Assembly: GCF_019924635.1 (NCBI RefSeq)
Contig: NZ_CP065037.1
Span: 124,001-188,000, forward strand
DNA length: 64,000 nucleotides
Direction of reading: 5' to 3'
From: Leifsonia sp. ZF2019
GTDB lineage: Bacteria > Actinomycetota > Actinomycetes > Actinomycetales > Microbacteriaceae
Shown here: positions 47,717 through 61,394 of the stretch, one piece after another
How positions within the stretch are numbered: the first letter of the stretch is position 1
Layout of the letters: every line of letters begins with the position of its first letter
Translations under genes and position numbers: made by a program
Notes under the pieces: generated by a model
Seen by the model: the letters and a program-made list of their open reading frames with translations, nothing else
Told to the model about the DNA's origin: nothing
Database searches by the model: none

Positions 47717-49325
47717 CCACATCGACTCCGCGCCTCCGCATGTCGACCCGGACGTGGTCCAGCCGAAGCTGGGCCCTCTCGGCTGGCTGCGATGGTTCTG
47801 GCGGCAGCTCACGAGCATGCGCACGGCGCTGTTCCTCTTGCTGCTGCTCGCCATCGCCGCCGTACCCGGATCCCTCGTGCCGCAGCGGAGCTCCGACCCC
47901 AATGGCGTCACCCAGTACTTCACCGACAACCCGCAGCTCGCGCCGGTGCTGGACAAGCTGCAGTTCTTCGACGTCTACACGTCCGCGTGGTTCTCCGCGA
48001 TCTACCTGCTGCTGTTCGCGTCGCTCATCGGCTGCATCATCCCGCGCACCAAGCACCACTTCCAGGCGATGCGGGCCAAGCCGCCGAGGACCCCGGTACG
48101 CCTCACCCGCATGGCGGGCTTCCAAGCGCGAATCCTGCCGGCCGAACTGCGCTCCACCGCTTCCGACCCGATCGCGGAGGCGCAGGAGGTCCTGAAGAAG
48201 GCCCGCTACCGCACCGCGATCTACGAGAACGCCCGGTCGATCTCCGTCTCGGCGGAACGCGGATATCTGCGCGAGTCCGGCAATCTCGTCTTCCACATCG
48301 CCCTGCTCGGCGTCCTCGTCGCGATCGGCGTGGGCGGCGGGTTCGGCTACACCGGGCAGAAGGTCGTCGTCGAGGGGCAGAGCTTCGTCAACAGCCTGCC
48401 CTCGTACAACTCGTTCAATCCCGGCCGCTTCTTCAGCGATTCGGCGCTCGCCCCGTTCTCGATCCGCGTCGACAAGCTCGACGTCTCGTACGAGACGAAG
48501 AACCAGAATGCGGTCGGCACTCCGCTCGACTACACCGCCCACGTGACGACGACCGGACCGGGAGACACGAGCCAGAGCACGACCATCAAGGTCAACGAGC
48601 CGCTGGCGATCGGCGGGACGAACGTCTACCTGCTCGGCAACGGCTACGCCCCGACGATCACCGTGCGCGACACCAAGGGGAACGTCGTCTTCTCCGATTC
48701 GGTGCCCTTCCTGCCGCAGGATGCGCGTCTCACCTCGCTCGGCTTCATCAAGGTCCCGGACGGGCTCAAGCAGCAGCTCGGGATGATCGGGTTCTTCTAT
48801 CCGACGGTCGGCGCCAGCCAGACCGCGAGTGGCGCTCTGACCTCGACGTTCCCCGGTCTGAACGACCCGGTGTTGAGCCTGAACGTCTACGTCGGAGACC
48901 TCGGGGTGGACAGCGGGGTCCCGCAGTCCGTCTACAGCCTCAACACCGACAAGCTCACGCAGCTCGCTGGACCGCCGACCAAGACCGAGGCGCTCAAGCT
49001 CAAGCCGGGGGAGACGGTGGACCTCCCGAACGGACTCGGCACCATCTCCCTCGACAACGTGAAGCGCTACGCCTCGCTCGACGTGCACCACGACCCCGCG
49101 CAGGGATGGGTGCTCGCCTTCGCCGTGCTCATCTTCGCCGGACTCCTCACCGCCCTGTTCGTGCCGCGACGGCGTATCTGGGTGAAAGCGGTCGAGAACG
49201 AGGACGGTTCGCTGACCCTGGAGTACGCTGGCCTCGCACGTGGCGAGGACCCCAACCTGATCGCCGCCGTCTCGGCTGTCGCCGAGGAGCACGCGGCCTC
49301 CCTCACCCGACCACAGAAGAATTAG
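47700..49325 (+). CDS. resB: cytochrome c assembly protein ResB
   Basis: A 541-residue System II (Ccs) assembly protein. Three N-terminal helices (TALFLLLLLAIAAVPGSLVPQ, SAIYLLLFASLIGCII, VFHIALLGVLVAIGVGGGFGY), a large extracytoplasmic domain and a last helix near residue 475 (WVLAFAVLIFAGLLTALFVP). With CcsB it handles haem attachment. Start: TTG 47700, inside ccdA; no ATG or GTG gives the conserved N-terminus (GPLGWLRWFWRQLTSMRTALFLLLLL). GTG or other start close to it cannot be excluded. Confidence 0.88.
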   Translation: MSRPSDHIDSAPPHVDPDVVQPKLGPLGWLRWFWRQLTSMRTALFLLLLLAIAAVPGSLVPQRSSDPNGVTQYFTDNPQLAPVLDKLQFFDVYTSAWFSAIYLLLFASLIGCIIPRTKHHFQAMRAKPPRTPVRLTRMAGFQARILPAELRSTASDPIAEAQEVLKKARYRTAIYENARSISVSAERGYLRESGNLVFHIALLGVLVAIGVGGGFGYTGQKVVVEGQSFVNSLPSYNSFNPGRFFSDSALAPFSIRVDKLDVSYETKNQNAVGTPLDYTAHVTTTGPGDTSQSTTIKVNEPLAIGGTNVYLLGNGYAPTITVRDTKGNVVFSDSVPFLPQDARLTSLGFIKVPDGLKQQLGMIGFFYPTVGASQTASGALTSTFPGLNDPVLSLNVYVGDLGVDSGVPQSVYSLNTDKLTQLAGPPTKTEALKLKPGETVDLPNGLGTISLDNVKRYASLDVHHDPAQGWVLAFAVLIFAGLLTALFVPRRRIWVKAVENEDGSLTLEYAGLARGEDPNLIAAVSAVAEEHAASLTRPQKN

Positions 49326-49334
49326 GCTTTCACC

Positions 49335-50405
49335 GTGACCGAGACCCTGTCCCAGCTCTCCACCGTGTTCATCTACGCGGCGATGGGGGTCTATGCCGCC
49401 GCGTTCATAGCGTTCGCACTCGATTTGGCGCGGCGGGGGGCACGCGTGACGGCCGTGGAGGCCGCATCGGTACCGAGCGCAGTGGCTCGGAGGACGGCGG
49501 TCCCCGCACAGGTCGGCGCCCCGTCCACGATCCTCGCGGCCGGTGGCGGGTCCTCCGAGGGCGGCGCCCCACCGAGTTCGGCGCTCGGTCGGCTGTCGAC
49601 GAGGATCAGCTCGCGCATCGAGGACGACGTGATGAACGGCTCTGTGTCGTCCGCGTCGATCCGCTGGGCGTTCGTCCTCACGATCATCGGCTTCGGGTTC
49701 CACCTCGTGGCGACCGTGCTCCGCGGTATCGCGGCTGGACGGGTCCCGTGGGCGAACATGTGGGAGTTCTCGATGACGGGGACACTCGTCATCATCGGCG
49801 TATTCCTCGTCGCCAACCTCAAGTGGGACATCAAGTACCTGGGGACGTTCATCCTCGGACTGGTGCTGGTGCTCCAGGGCATCGCGCTCCTGCGTTACTA
49901 CGTCCCGGTCGTCCCTTTGCAGCCGGCGCTCCAGTCGTACTGGCTGGTCATCCACATCATCGTGGCCGTGCTCGGTACGGCGTTCTTCGCTCTCGGCTTC
50001 GCCCTCTCCGGACTCCAGCTGCTGCAGTACCGCCGTGAACGTCAGATCGTTGAGTCCCGCCCGCAGCAGTTCCGGTTCCTCGGCACCCTTCCGAGCTCGG
50101 TCGCCCTTGAGAACCTCGCGTACCGGATCAACATCGTCGGCTTCATCGCCTGGACCTTCACGCTCATCGCGGGAGCGATCTGGGCCGAGAAGGCGTGGGG
50201 GCGTTACTGGGGTTGGGACACGAAGGAAGTCTGGACGTTCATCATCTGGGTGATCTACGCCGGGTACATCCACGCCCGCGCCACCCGCGGATGGCGTGGA
50301 TCGCGCTCGGCCTGGCTGGCGATCATCGGCTTCGCCGCTGTGCTCTTCAACTTCGGAGTCGTCAACGTCTTCTTCAAGGGGCTGCACGCGTACTCGGGTC
50401 TGTGA
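49335..50405 (+). CDS. ccsB: c-type cytochrome biogenesis protein CcsB/ResC
   Basis: A 356-residue protein with eight or so helices and the haem-handling WWD-type motif WGRYWGWDTKEVWTF. Several His likely bind haem. It is the channel and ligase partner of ResB. Residues 40-90 form an Ala/Ser-rich loop. Start is GTG with TAGGCT (49323-49328) 6 nt upstream, so a separate leaderless transcript may begin within the operon, right at the resB stop. A terminator follows at 50431. Confidence 0.92.
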   Translation: MTETLSQLSTVFIYAAMGVYAAAFIAFALDLARRGARVTAVEAASVPSAVARRTAVPAQVGAPSTILAAGGGSSEGGAPPSSALGRLSTRISSRIEDDVMNGSVSSASIRWAFVLTIIGFGFHLVATVLRGIAAGRVPWANMWEFSMTGTLVIIGVFLVANLKWDIKYLGTFILGLVLVLQGIALLRYYVPVVPLQPALQSYWLVIHIIVAVLGTAFFALGFALSGLQLLQYRRERQIVESRPQQFRFLGTLPSSVALENLAYRINIVGFIAWTFTLIAGAIWAEKAWGRYWGWDTKEVWTFIIWVIYAGYIHARATRGWRGSRSAWLAIIGFAAVLFNFGVVNVFFKGLHAYSGL

Positions 50406-50430
50406 CCCGAGTGTCCACCTCTCGAGCAGA

Positions 50431-50478
50431 GCGCCGGTCGGAATCCTCCCCAGGAATCCGGCCGGCGCTTTCGTTCTT
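50431..50478 (+). terminator. rho-independent terminator after ccsB
   Basis: A GC-rich inverted repeat (GCGCCGGTCGGAATCC and GGAATCCGGCCGGCGC, 16-nt arms with two mismatches, loop of about 5 nt) is followed by TTTCGTTCTT. It closes the cytochrome c assembly operon and insulates it from the rRNA promoters. Confidence 0.85.
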
Positions 50479-50597
50479 CGGCGTAGAGGACCGCCCCTCC
50501 AGACGGGTATCCCGATCCGTCACGGCCGGCGCCGACGTGGTGAAACCGCGGAATCACGCGGAAGTCAAGCACGACACGCCCGGGATGTCGGTGAGAT

Positions 50598-50626
50598 TTG
50601 CACGCTCCCAGGAGCCTGCGTAAAGT
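50598..50626 (+). promoter_or_regulatory. rRNA operon promoter P1
   Basis: TTGCAC (50598-50603), 17-bp spacer, TAAAGT (50621-50626). Upstream of it and downstream of the ccsB terminator there is a further 120 bp with no gene. Confidence 0.7.
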
Positions 50627-50841
50627 ACTTACTTGTCACCCCAAAGGTGCGGGAGAGCGGAAGAGCTCCCCGGCCTCAAGCGGGACCAAATCCTAAGCCT
50701 AGCGGCAAATCTGAGCTTGAAAGAGTTCCTCTGTTGCGCTTAGGATTAACACCCCACTCACTGAGCAGGTCTAACCGGTTCGGTTCGTGTGAATCGGATG
50801 TATCCCACGATGGATGAACGAAAGAGCGCGAAACGGCCGAC

Positions 50842-50869
50842 TTGACAAACTGACTGAGAGTGGTAAGGT
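50842..50869 (+). promoter_or_regulatory. rRNA operon promoter P2
   Basis: TTGACA (perfect -35, 50842-50847), 16-bp spacer, TAAGGT (50864-50869). It lies about 270 bp before the mature 16S end. Confidence 0.8.
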
Positions 50870-51140
50870 AGAGAAGTTGCCTCACAGAGCAGCCCGAGAG
50901 GGTGAAAGGTGAGAGCGTCCGATCCTTGAGAACTCAACAGCGTGCACAATGTCAAATGCCAAACAACCTCGGCATTGACTCGAAGACTCCGGTCTGACGG
51001 TCGATGCGAGATTCCTTTGGATTAGAAACAGAATGTCAGTAGATATTCGAAACTAGTCAAGACAAACTCGCAGCGCGAAGACACATTTCCTGTCCAGCCT
51101 GCACTATGTTTCCAGTCGCTTGCGACTTGGAGCTAAACAT
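50870..51140 (+). promoter_or_regulatory. rRNA leader with antitermination-type element and processing stem
   Basis: The element CTTGAGAACTCAACAGCGTG (50925-50944) matches the actinobacterial rrn boxA-like region, and a related TTTGAGAACTACACAGTGG recurs before 23S (52940-52958). CCAGTCGC-TT-GCGACTTGG (about 51112-51130) forms a short hairpin directly before 16S. No open reading frame here is convincing. Confidence 0.6.
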
Positions 51141-56186
<5,046 letters not shown>

Positions 56187-56321
56187 ATCACTATTCTCAT
56201 GCTGTTGTAAGGCTGGCATGAGGAGCCAAGATTGCTTGCGTCCACTATGTGGTTCTCGATGTACGGTCGAGAACTGAAACAATCGTGATGATTGTTCGTT
56301 CACTTTGATACATCAATAGTG

Positions 56322-56439
56322 TTTCGGCGGCCATAGCGAGAGGGAAACGCCCGGTTACATTCCGAACCCGGAAGCTAAGACTCTCTGCGCCGATGGTACT
56401 GCAGGGGGGACCCTGTGGGAGAGTAGGACACCGCCGGAC
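56322..56439 (+). rRNA. 5S ribosomal RNA
   Basis: About 117 nt beginning TTTCGGCGGCCATAGCG and closing with CCGCCGGA, which pairs with the 5' end. Internal CCCGGTTACATTCCGAACCCGG is the loop A/helix III region. Preceded by 135 bp of spacer after 23S. Confidence 0.95.
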
Positions 56440-56450
56440 TTCTTTGTGAG

Positions 56451-56480
56451 ATGGCCACCCAGTGATGGGTGGCCATTTCG
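56451..56480 (+). terminator. rRNA operon terminator
   Basis: A perfect inverted repeat ATGGCCACCC / GGGTGGCCAT with a 5-6-nt loop (AGTGAT region), followed by TTCGCGTT, right after 5S. Confidence 0.85.
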
Positions 56481-56572
56481 CGTTAACAGGTCCATTTTCC
56501 GCGCTCGCAGATCCGCGCGTGAACACCCAACGTAGGCTGGGTCCGAGATCCCGCCATCCGACAGGAGACGTC

Positions 56573-58411
56573 GTGAGCGACACACCAGACGATAAGGACG
56601 CCCGCTCGAACGGGCGCGACGGCGAGCGAGGCTCCGGCTCTCGGGGCAGCCAACGTCGCGGATCGGGCCAGGGCGGGCGACGCGCTCCCGGCAATGGTCA
56701 GGGCGGCCGAGCTGCCGGCGACCCTGGCGGATATTCGCGCGACGGACAACGTTCTGGCGGCGGCCGTTCTGGCGGTGGCTATTCGCGTGATGGACAGCGC
56801 TCCGGTGGCGATCGTTCCGGGGGTGGATATTCGCGTGACGGCCAGCGTTCTGGCGGTGACCGTTCCGGGGGCGGATACTCGCGTGATGGTCAGCGCTCCG
56901 GCGGTGACCGTGGCGGCTTCTCGCGTGACGGCCAGCGTTCTGGCGGTGACCGTTCCGGGGGCGGGTACTCGCGTGATGGGCAGCGTCACGGCGGTGAGCG
57001 GACCGGCGGTGGCTATTCGCGTGAGGGGCAGCGTTCCGGCGGCGGGTACTCGCGTGATGGGCAGCGTTCCGGTGGCGGCCGTTCCGGCGGCGGGTACTCG
57101 CGTGATGGGCAGCGTTCCGGTGGCGGCCGTTCCGGCGGCGGGTACTCGCGTGATGGGCAGCGTTCCGGTGGTGACCGTTCCGGCGGTGGCTACTCACGGG
57201 ACGGACAGCGTCCGGGCGGCCCGCGCGGTGGTTCTGGGCGCGGGGATCGGGACGAGAAGCTGTGGACGCGGGATGGGCGGCCAGCACGCGGTGATCGCGA
57301 TGCGCGTGAGCGGGAGCTGCGAAGCGACGAGGAGATCGAGCGCTCGCGGGAGCTGCGGTCGGTGCGTCCGCAGCATGACGACCCTGAGATCCCGAGCGAT
57401 GTCAGTGCACGAGACCTCCCTGGCGAAGCCCGATTGGAGTTGAAGACGCTCAGCAAGGACAACGCTGAATGGGTGGCTCAGCACCTGGTCATGGCCTCCC
57501 GGCTTATCGAGGCCGACCCGGAGCTCGCGCACCGTCACGCGACGTCCGCCGCACGACGTGCCGGCCGCATCGGCGTGGTACGTGAGACGCTGGCGATCAC
57601 GGCGTACGCGACCGGGGACTTCGCGCTCGCGCTCCGTGAGCTCCGCACCTACCGCCGAATCTCCGGCTCCAACGACCAGCTGCCGATGATGGTGGATAGC
57701 GAACGCGGAGTAGGGCGCCCCGACCGGGCCCTCGAGCTCGGCCGATCGGTGGATCGCGCGACGCTTCCGGCCGACGTGCAGGTGTCCCTTGCGATCGCGA
57801 TGTCCGGCGCACGCCTCGACCTCGAGCAGCCGGAGGCCGCCCTGGCCGAGCTGGAGATCCCGCAGCTCGACCCCAATCGGGCGTACAGCTGGAGCCCGGA
57901 CCTCTTCCACGCGTATGCCGAGGTGCTCGAAGAGCTCGGGCGCGGCAACGAGGCGGAATCGTGGCGCGAACGTGCCCGCTTCGCCGACGAGGCGCTGGCG
58001 GAGGCGCATTCCGTCGACGAGCACGAAACGATCCACGTGATCGAAGAGGAGATCATCCTCGATGCGGGCGATTCGCCGACCGCGGTCATCGACGAGGAGA
58101 TCGTCGATGAGAGCGACCTGCCGGCTGCCGTGGTCGAGGAGGAGATCGTCCTCGAGCCGGGCGACCTGTCGGCCGCAGCGCTGGAAGCAGAAGTGGACGA
58201 GCTCCTCGCCGACGAAGACGAAGACGCCCCGGACGAAGAGACGGACCTCGACGGCCAGGACGCAGAGAGCGGTTTCATTGCCACCGATACTGACGAGGAC
58301 GGCGCCCAAGCAGGCGATGCGGCTGGGTCGCGCGATGCCGCCGCGCGGGTAGCGGACGACTCCGAAGAGAAGGGCGAGCCGGACGATGGCGCTGTTTCGA
58401 CGGAGCGCTGA
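56573..58411 (+). CDS. RGG-like repeat protein with helical (TPR-like) domain and acidic tail
   Basis: A 612-residue protein of three parts. Residues about 53-219 are eleven tandem units of YSRDGQRSGGxRSGGG (16 residues, 48 bp, several identical at DNA level), rich in Gly, Arg and Tyr like RGG/RG RNA-binding domains. Residues about 245-480 are helical and TPR-like (KDNAEWVAQHLVMASRLI, HATSAARRAGR, ETLAITAYATGDFALALREL, AEVLEELGRGNEAESW). The last 120 residues are strongly acidic (VIEEEIILDAGD, VIDEEIVDESD, VVEEEIVLEPGD). Start: GTG with CAGGAGA about 8 nt upstream and TAGGCT at 56531. It lies right downstream of the rRNA operon. Overlaps the HAD gene by 26 nt. Function unknown. Confidence 0.75.
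   Translation: MSDTPDDKDARSNGRDGERGSGSRGSQRRGSGQGGRRAPGNGQGGRAAGDPGGYSRDGQRSGGGRSGGGYSRDGQRSGGDRSGGGYSRDGQRSGGDRSGGGYSRDGQRSGGDRGGFSRDGQRSGGDRSGGGYSRDGQRHGGERTGGGYSREGQRSGGGYSRDGQRSGGGRSGGGYSRDGQRSGGGRSGGGYSRDGQRSGGDRSGGGYSRDGQRPGGPRGGSGRGDRDEKLWTRDGRPARGDRDARERELRSDEEIERSRELRSVRPQHDDPEIPSDVSARDLPGEARLELKTLSKDNAEWVAQHLVMASRLIEADPELAHRHATSAARRAGRIGVVRETLAITAYATGDFALALRELRTYRRISGSNDQLPMMVDSERGVGRPDRALELGRSVDRATLPADVQVSLAIAMSGARLDLEQPEAALAELEIPQLDPNRAYSWSPDLFHAYAEVLEELGRGNEAESWRERARFADEALAEAHSVDEHETIHVIEEEIILDAGDSPTAVIDEEIVDESDLPAAVVEEEIVLEPGDLSAAALEAEVDELLADEDEDAPDEETDLDGQDAESGFIATDTDEDGAQAGDAAGSRDAAARVADDSEEKGEPDDGAVSTER
56729..57230 (+). repeat. tandem 48-bp coding repeats
   Basis: Eleven units; the motif CGGGTACTCGCGTGATGGGC recurs at 57043, 57091 and 57139, exactly 48 bp apart, and two successive 48-bp units are identical. 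The unit keeps frame, so unit gain or loss would change length by 16 residues. Confidence 0.92.
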
Positions 58412-59405
58412 GACCGCGACCCCGCTGGACGGGGTGGACCTGGTGCTCGCCGACCTCGACGGTGTGGTCTACAAAGGGCCCGACGCGATTCCCTTCGCCG
58501 TGGAGAGCCTGAACCGAGCCGCAGAAACCGTGCGAGTCGGTTACATCACGAACAACGCCTCCCGTACGGATGCGTCCGTGGCCGAGCACTTGAGCGATCT
58601 GGGGCTGCACGTGCAGCCGTCCGATGTCGTGACGTCCCCGCAGGCGGCCGTGCGTCTCCTGGGTGCGCATGTCGCGCCGGGCGCCACGATTCTCGTGATC
58701 GGTGGCGCGGGCCTGGTCGACGAGGTGGAGAAAGGCGGATTCACCGTCACGCGCTCCGCCGACGACGAGCCGGCCGCCGTGATCCAGGGCTTCGCGCCCG
58801 AGGTCGGCTGGGCACAGCTCGCGGAGGCCGCCTTCGCGCTGCAGGGCCGCACCGACGACGAGCGCCCGTGGATCGCGACGAACACCGACTGGACGATCCC
58901 CGTCGCCCGCGGCATCGCCCCGGGCAACGGGACGCTGGTTTCCGCCGTCCACACCGCTGCGGGACGACTCCCGCTGGTCGCGGGCAAACCGGAGGTCGCG
59001 ATCTTCGAGGAGGCGGTCTCCCGCTTCGGCGCGGGAAAGCCGCTGTTCATCGGCGACCGGTTGGACACCGACATCCTCGGGGCCAACCGCGCGGGCATCG
59101 ACTCCGTGCTGGTGCTGACCGGGATCGACCGCGCGAAGCAGCTCATCGCGGCGGACGCGAACGCGCGGCCGACCTACATCCTCGGTGACCTGCGCGGGCT
59201 GGCTCAGCCGTACCCGGCGACCTCGGTCGCCCGGGACGGTGCCGTGACGGTGGGCGACGCGACGGTCGCGGTCGAGGGGAACGACGTGCGGATCCGTGCA
59301 GAGGGAACCGACGAGCTCAACCTGCTCCGCGCCGCCTGCGCGGCGATCTGGAACTCGGGCCGGGCAATCTACGGGCTCGACGTCCCGGAGCGCCTTTACG
59401 CCTGA
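58386..59405 (+). CDS. HAD-IIA family hydrolase (phosphatase)
   Basis: A 339-residue HAD phosphatase. Motif I is D23-L-D25 in VLADLDGVVYKG, motif II ITNNAS, and motif IV near GDRLDTDILGANRAG. Such proteins (NagD/PGP-like) dephosphorylate small phosphate esters such as 2-phosphoglycolate or pyridoxal phosphate; the substrate is not evident. ATG start inside the end of the repeat protein gene. Confidence 0.88.
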   Translation: MALFRRSAETATPLDGVDLVLADLDGVVYKGPDAIPFAVESLNRAAETVRVGYITNNASRTDASVAEHLSDLGLHVQPSDVVTSPQAAVRLLGAHVAPGATILVIGGAGLVDEVEKGGFTVTRSADDEPAAVIQGFAPEVGWAQLAEAAFALQGRTDDERPWIATNTDWTIPVARGIAPGNGTLVSAVHTAAGRLPLVAGKPEVAIFEEAVSRFGAGKPLFIGDRLDTDILGANRAGIDSVLVLTGIDRAKQLIAADANARPTYILGDLRGLAQPYPATSVARDGAVTVGDATVAVEGNDVRIRAEGTDELNLLRAACAAIWNSGRAIYGLDVPERLYA

Positions 59406-59423
59406 ACCACCGGAGCGCCGAGC

Positions 59424-60416
59424 TCAGAGGGCCGTCGTACGTTCGACGAGGCGATAGCACCGCCGCACGCGGTCGAGCCACCATTCCCGGCGATCGGCCG
59501 ATGCCTCAACGGCGGAGACTCGCATCGTGTCGACGGTCGGGCGGACGACCGGGACGAACCCGTCGACGGGGAGCAGCGGCTCCTCCGCCACATCCTGAAC
59601 GAACATCGCGACCGTCCCGAGGCCGCAGTCGAACTCCAGGTCGGGGACCGCGGCGGCGAGGTGTGCGCCCATGGCGATGCCCACGGAAGTCTCGATCGCG
59701 CTCGAGACGACCACAGGCAGGCCGGCCTCGGCGACGATCCGCAGCGCCGCGTGGATGCCACCCAGCGGCTGTGCTTTGACGACGAGCAGGTCCGCAGCGC
59801 CCGCGCGCGCAACGGCGAGAGGGTCCTCCGCCTTGCGGACACTCTCGTCCGCTGCGATCGGGATGCCCATGTACTTCGTCCGGCGCCGGATCTCGACGAG
59901 CTCGTCGACGCCGGCGCACGGCTGCTCCACGTACTCCAGATCGAACGGTGCGAGCGCGTGGATCGCGTGCTCGGCCTCGTCGACGTTCCACAGTGTGTTC
60001 GCGTCCACCCGGATCCGGCCCTCCGGGCCGAGCCGATCGCGGACCGCGCGCACCCGCTCCACATCGTCGACGAGGGATTGGCCGGGCTCAGCGACCTTCA
60101 CCTTGGCCGTTCGCGCTCCGGGGTAGCGGTCGAGGACCGCAGCGACGTCGGCGGCCGGCACGGCGGGAACCGTCGCGTTCACCGGGATCCTGGCGCGCAG
60201 GCCGGGAGGTGCGGCGCGCCAGCCGAAGTCGATCGCCGCGTGCAGCCAGGGGGCGGCCTCGTCGTCGCCGTACTCGACGAACGGGGAGAACTCCGTCCAG
60301 CCCTCGGGGCCCTCGAACAGCACCGCCTCGCGAACGGTGATGCCGCGGAATCGCGACGTCATCGGCACGCTGACCACGCGTGCAGTCCCTAACAGGTCGC
60401 GCAGTTCCGGCACCAT
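59424..60416 (-). CDS. menC: o-succinylbenzoate synthase
   Basis: A 330-residue enolase-superfamily MenC. Acid/base Lys in TAKVKVAEPG, metal ligands in RIRVDANTLWN, YVEQPCAG and IAADESV (Asp, Glu, Asp). It dehydrates SHCHC to o-succinylbenzoate in menaquinone synthesis. The ATG at 60416 (or GTG 60413) is chosen by a CAAACT hexamer 6 nt upstream. Divergent from menB (56 bp). Confidence 0.9.
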   Translation of the reverse strand: MVPELRDLLGTARVVSVPMTSRFRGITVREAVLFEGPEGWTEFSPFVEYGDDEAAPWLHAAIDFGWRAAPPGLRARIPVNATVPAVPAADVAAVLDRYPGARTAKVKVAEPGQSLVDDVERVRAVRDRLGPEGRIRVDANTLWNVDEAEHAIHALAPFDLEYVEQPCAGVDELVEIRRRTKYMGIPIAADESVRKAEDPLAVARAGAADLLVVKAQPLGGIHAALRIVAEAGLPVVVSSAIETSVGIAMGAHLAAAVPDLEFDCGLGTVAMFVQDVAEEPLLPVDGFVPVVRPTVDTMRVSAVEASADRREWWLDRVRRCYRLVERTTAL

Positions 60417-60472
60417 TCCACAAGTTTGGCACGGCCGATCCCGGGGGAGGCGGCCGACCGTAGGCTGGGACC

Positions 60473-61384
60473 ATGGCAGCGGCAATCTCAGAGATCTTCG
60501 ATCCGACGCAGTGGGTGGATGCCCCCGGTTTCGACGAGCTCACCGACATCACGTATCACCACGACGTCAGCGGGCGGATCGCCCGCGTGGCCTTCAACCG
60601 GCCGGAGGTGCGGAACGCGTTCCGGCCGCACACCGTCGACGAGCTCTACGCCGCGCTCGAAGACGCTCGGACCAACCCCCGGATCGGCGTGGTGCTGCTC
60701 ACCGGCAACGGGCCCAGCCCGAAAGACGGCGGCTGGGCCTTCTGCTCGGGTGGTGATCAGCGCATCCGCGGCCGCGACGGCTACAAGTACGCTGACGGGG
60801 AGACGGCGGTGGGCATCGATGCCGCCCGGAGTGGTCGCCTGCACATCCTCGAAGTGCAGCGATTGATCCGCTTCATGCCGAAGGTCGTGATCGCGGTGGT
60901 CCCGGGATGGGCCGCCGGAGGGGGTCACTCGCTCCATGTGGTGTGCGACCTCTCGATCGCGAGCTCTGAGCACGGTCGGTTCAAGCAGACGGACGCCGAC
61001 GTCGGTTCGTTCGATGCCGGGTACGGCAGCGCCTACTTCGCCAGGCAGGTCGGGCAGAAGGTCGGGCGCGAGGTGTTCTTCCTCGCGCGGGAGTACTCGG
61101 CGCAGCGGGCGTACGAGATGGGGGCGGTCAACGCCGTCGTACCGCATGCGGAGCTGGAGTCGACGGCCCTCGATTGGGCGCGGGAGATCCTCACGAAGTC
61201 GCCGACGGCGATCCGGATGCTGAAGTTCGCGTTCAACGCGGTCGATGACGGCCTGGTGGGTCAGCAGGTGTTCGCGGGCGAAGCGACCCGGCTCGCGTAC
61301 GGTACGGACGAGGCCGTGGAGGGGCGCGACTCCTTCCTTCAGAAGAGGGAGCCCGATTGGTCGCCTTTCCCGTGGCAGTATTGA
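60473..61384 (+). CDS. menB: 1,4-dihydroxy-2-naphthoyl-CoA synthase
   Basis: A 303-residue crotonase-fold enzyme. MenB signatures: FNRPEVRNAFRPHTVDEL, the SGGDQRIRGRDGY loop and SFDAGYGSAYFARQVGQKVGREVFF. It closes the second ring of the naphthoquinone. Start at ATG with TAGGCT -10 box (60461-60466) 6 nt upstream. Followed directly by menE. Confidence 0.95.
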   Translation: MAAAISEIFDPTQWVDAPGFDELTDITYHHDVSGRIARVAFNRPEVRNAFRPHTVDELYAALEDARTNPRIGVVLLTGNGPSPKDGGWAFCSGGDQRIRGRDGYKYADGETAVGIDAARSGRLHILEVQRLIRFMPKVVIAVVPGWAAGGGHSLHVVCDLSIASSEHGRFKQTDADVGSFDAGYGSAYFARQVGQKVGREVFFLAREYSAQRAYEMGAVNAVVPHAELESTALDWAREILTKSPTAIRMLKFAFNAVDDGLVGQQVFAGEATRLAYGTDEAVEGRDSFLQKREPDWSPFPWQY

Positions 61385-61394
61385 GGCCCGCCGC

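Noticed and set aside
47667..50387. Antisense open frame of 906 codons opposite ccdA-resB-ccsB
   Set aside because: Glu/Arg/Asp-rich translation without motifs; it mirrors three clear membrane-protein genes on the other strand.
56729..57230. Regular repeats resembling a CRISPR array
   Set aside because: Units are contiguous, in-frame and coding; there are no variable spacers and no cas genes.
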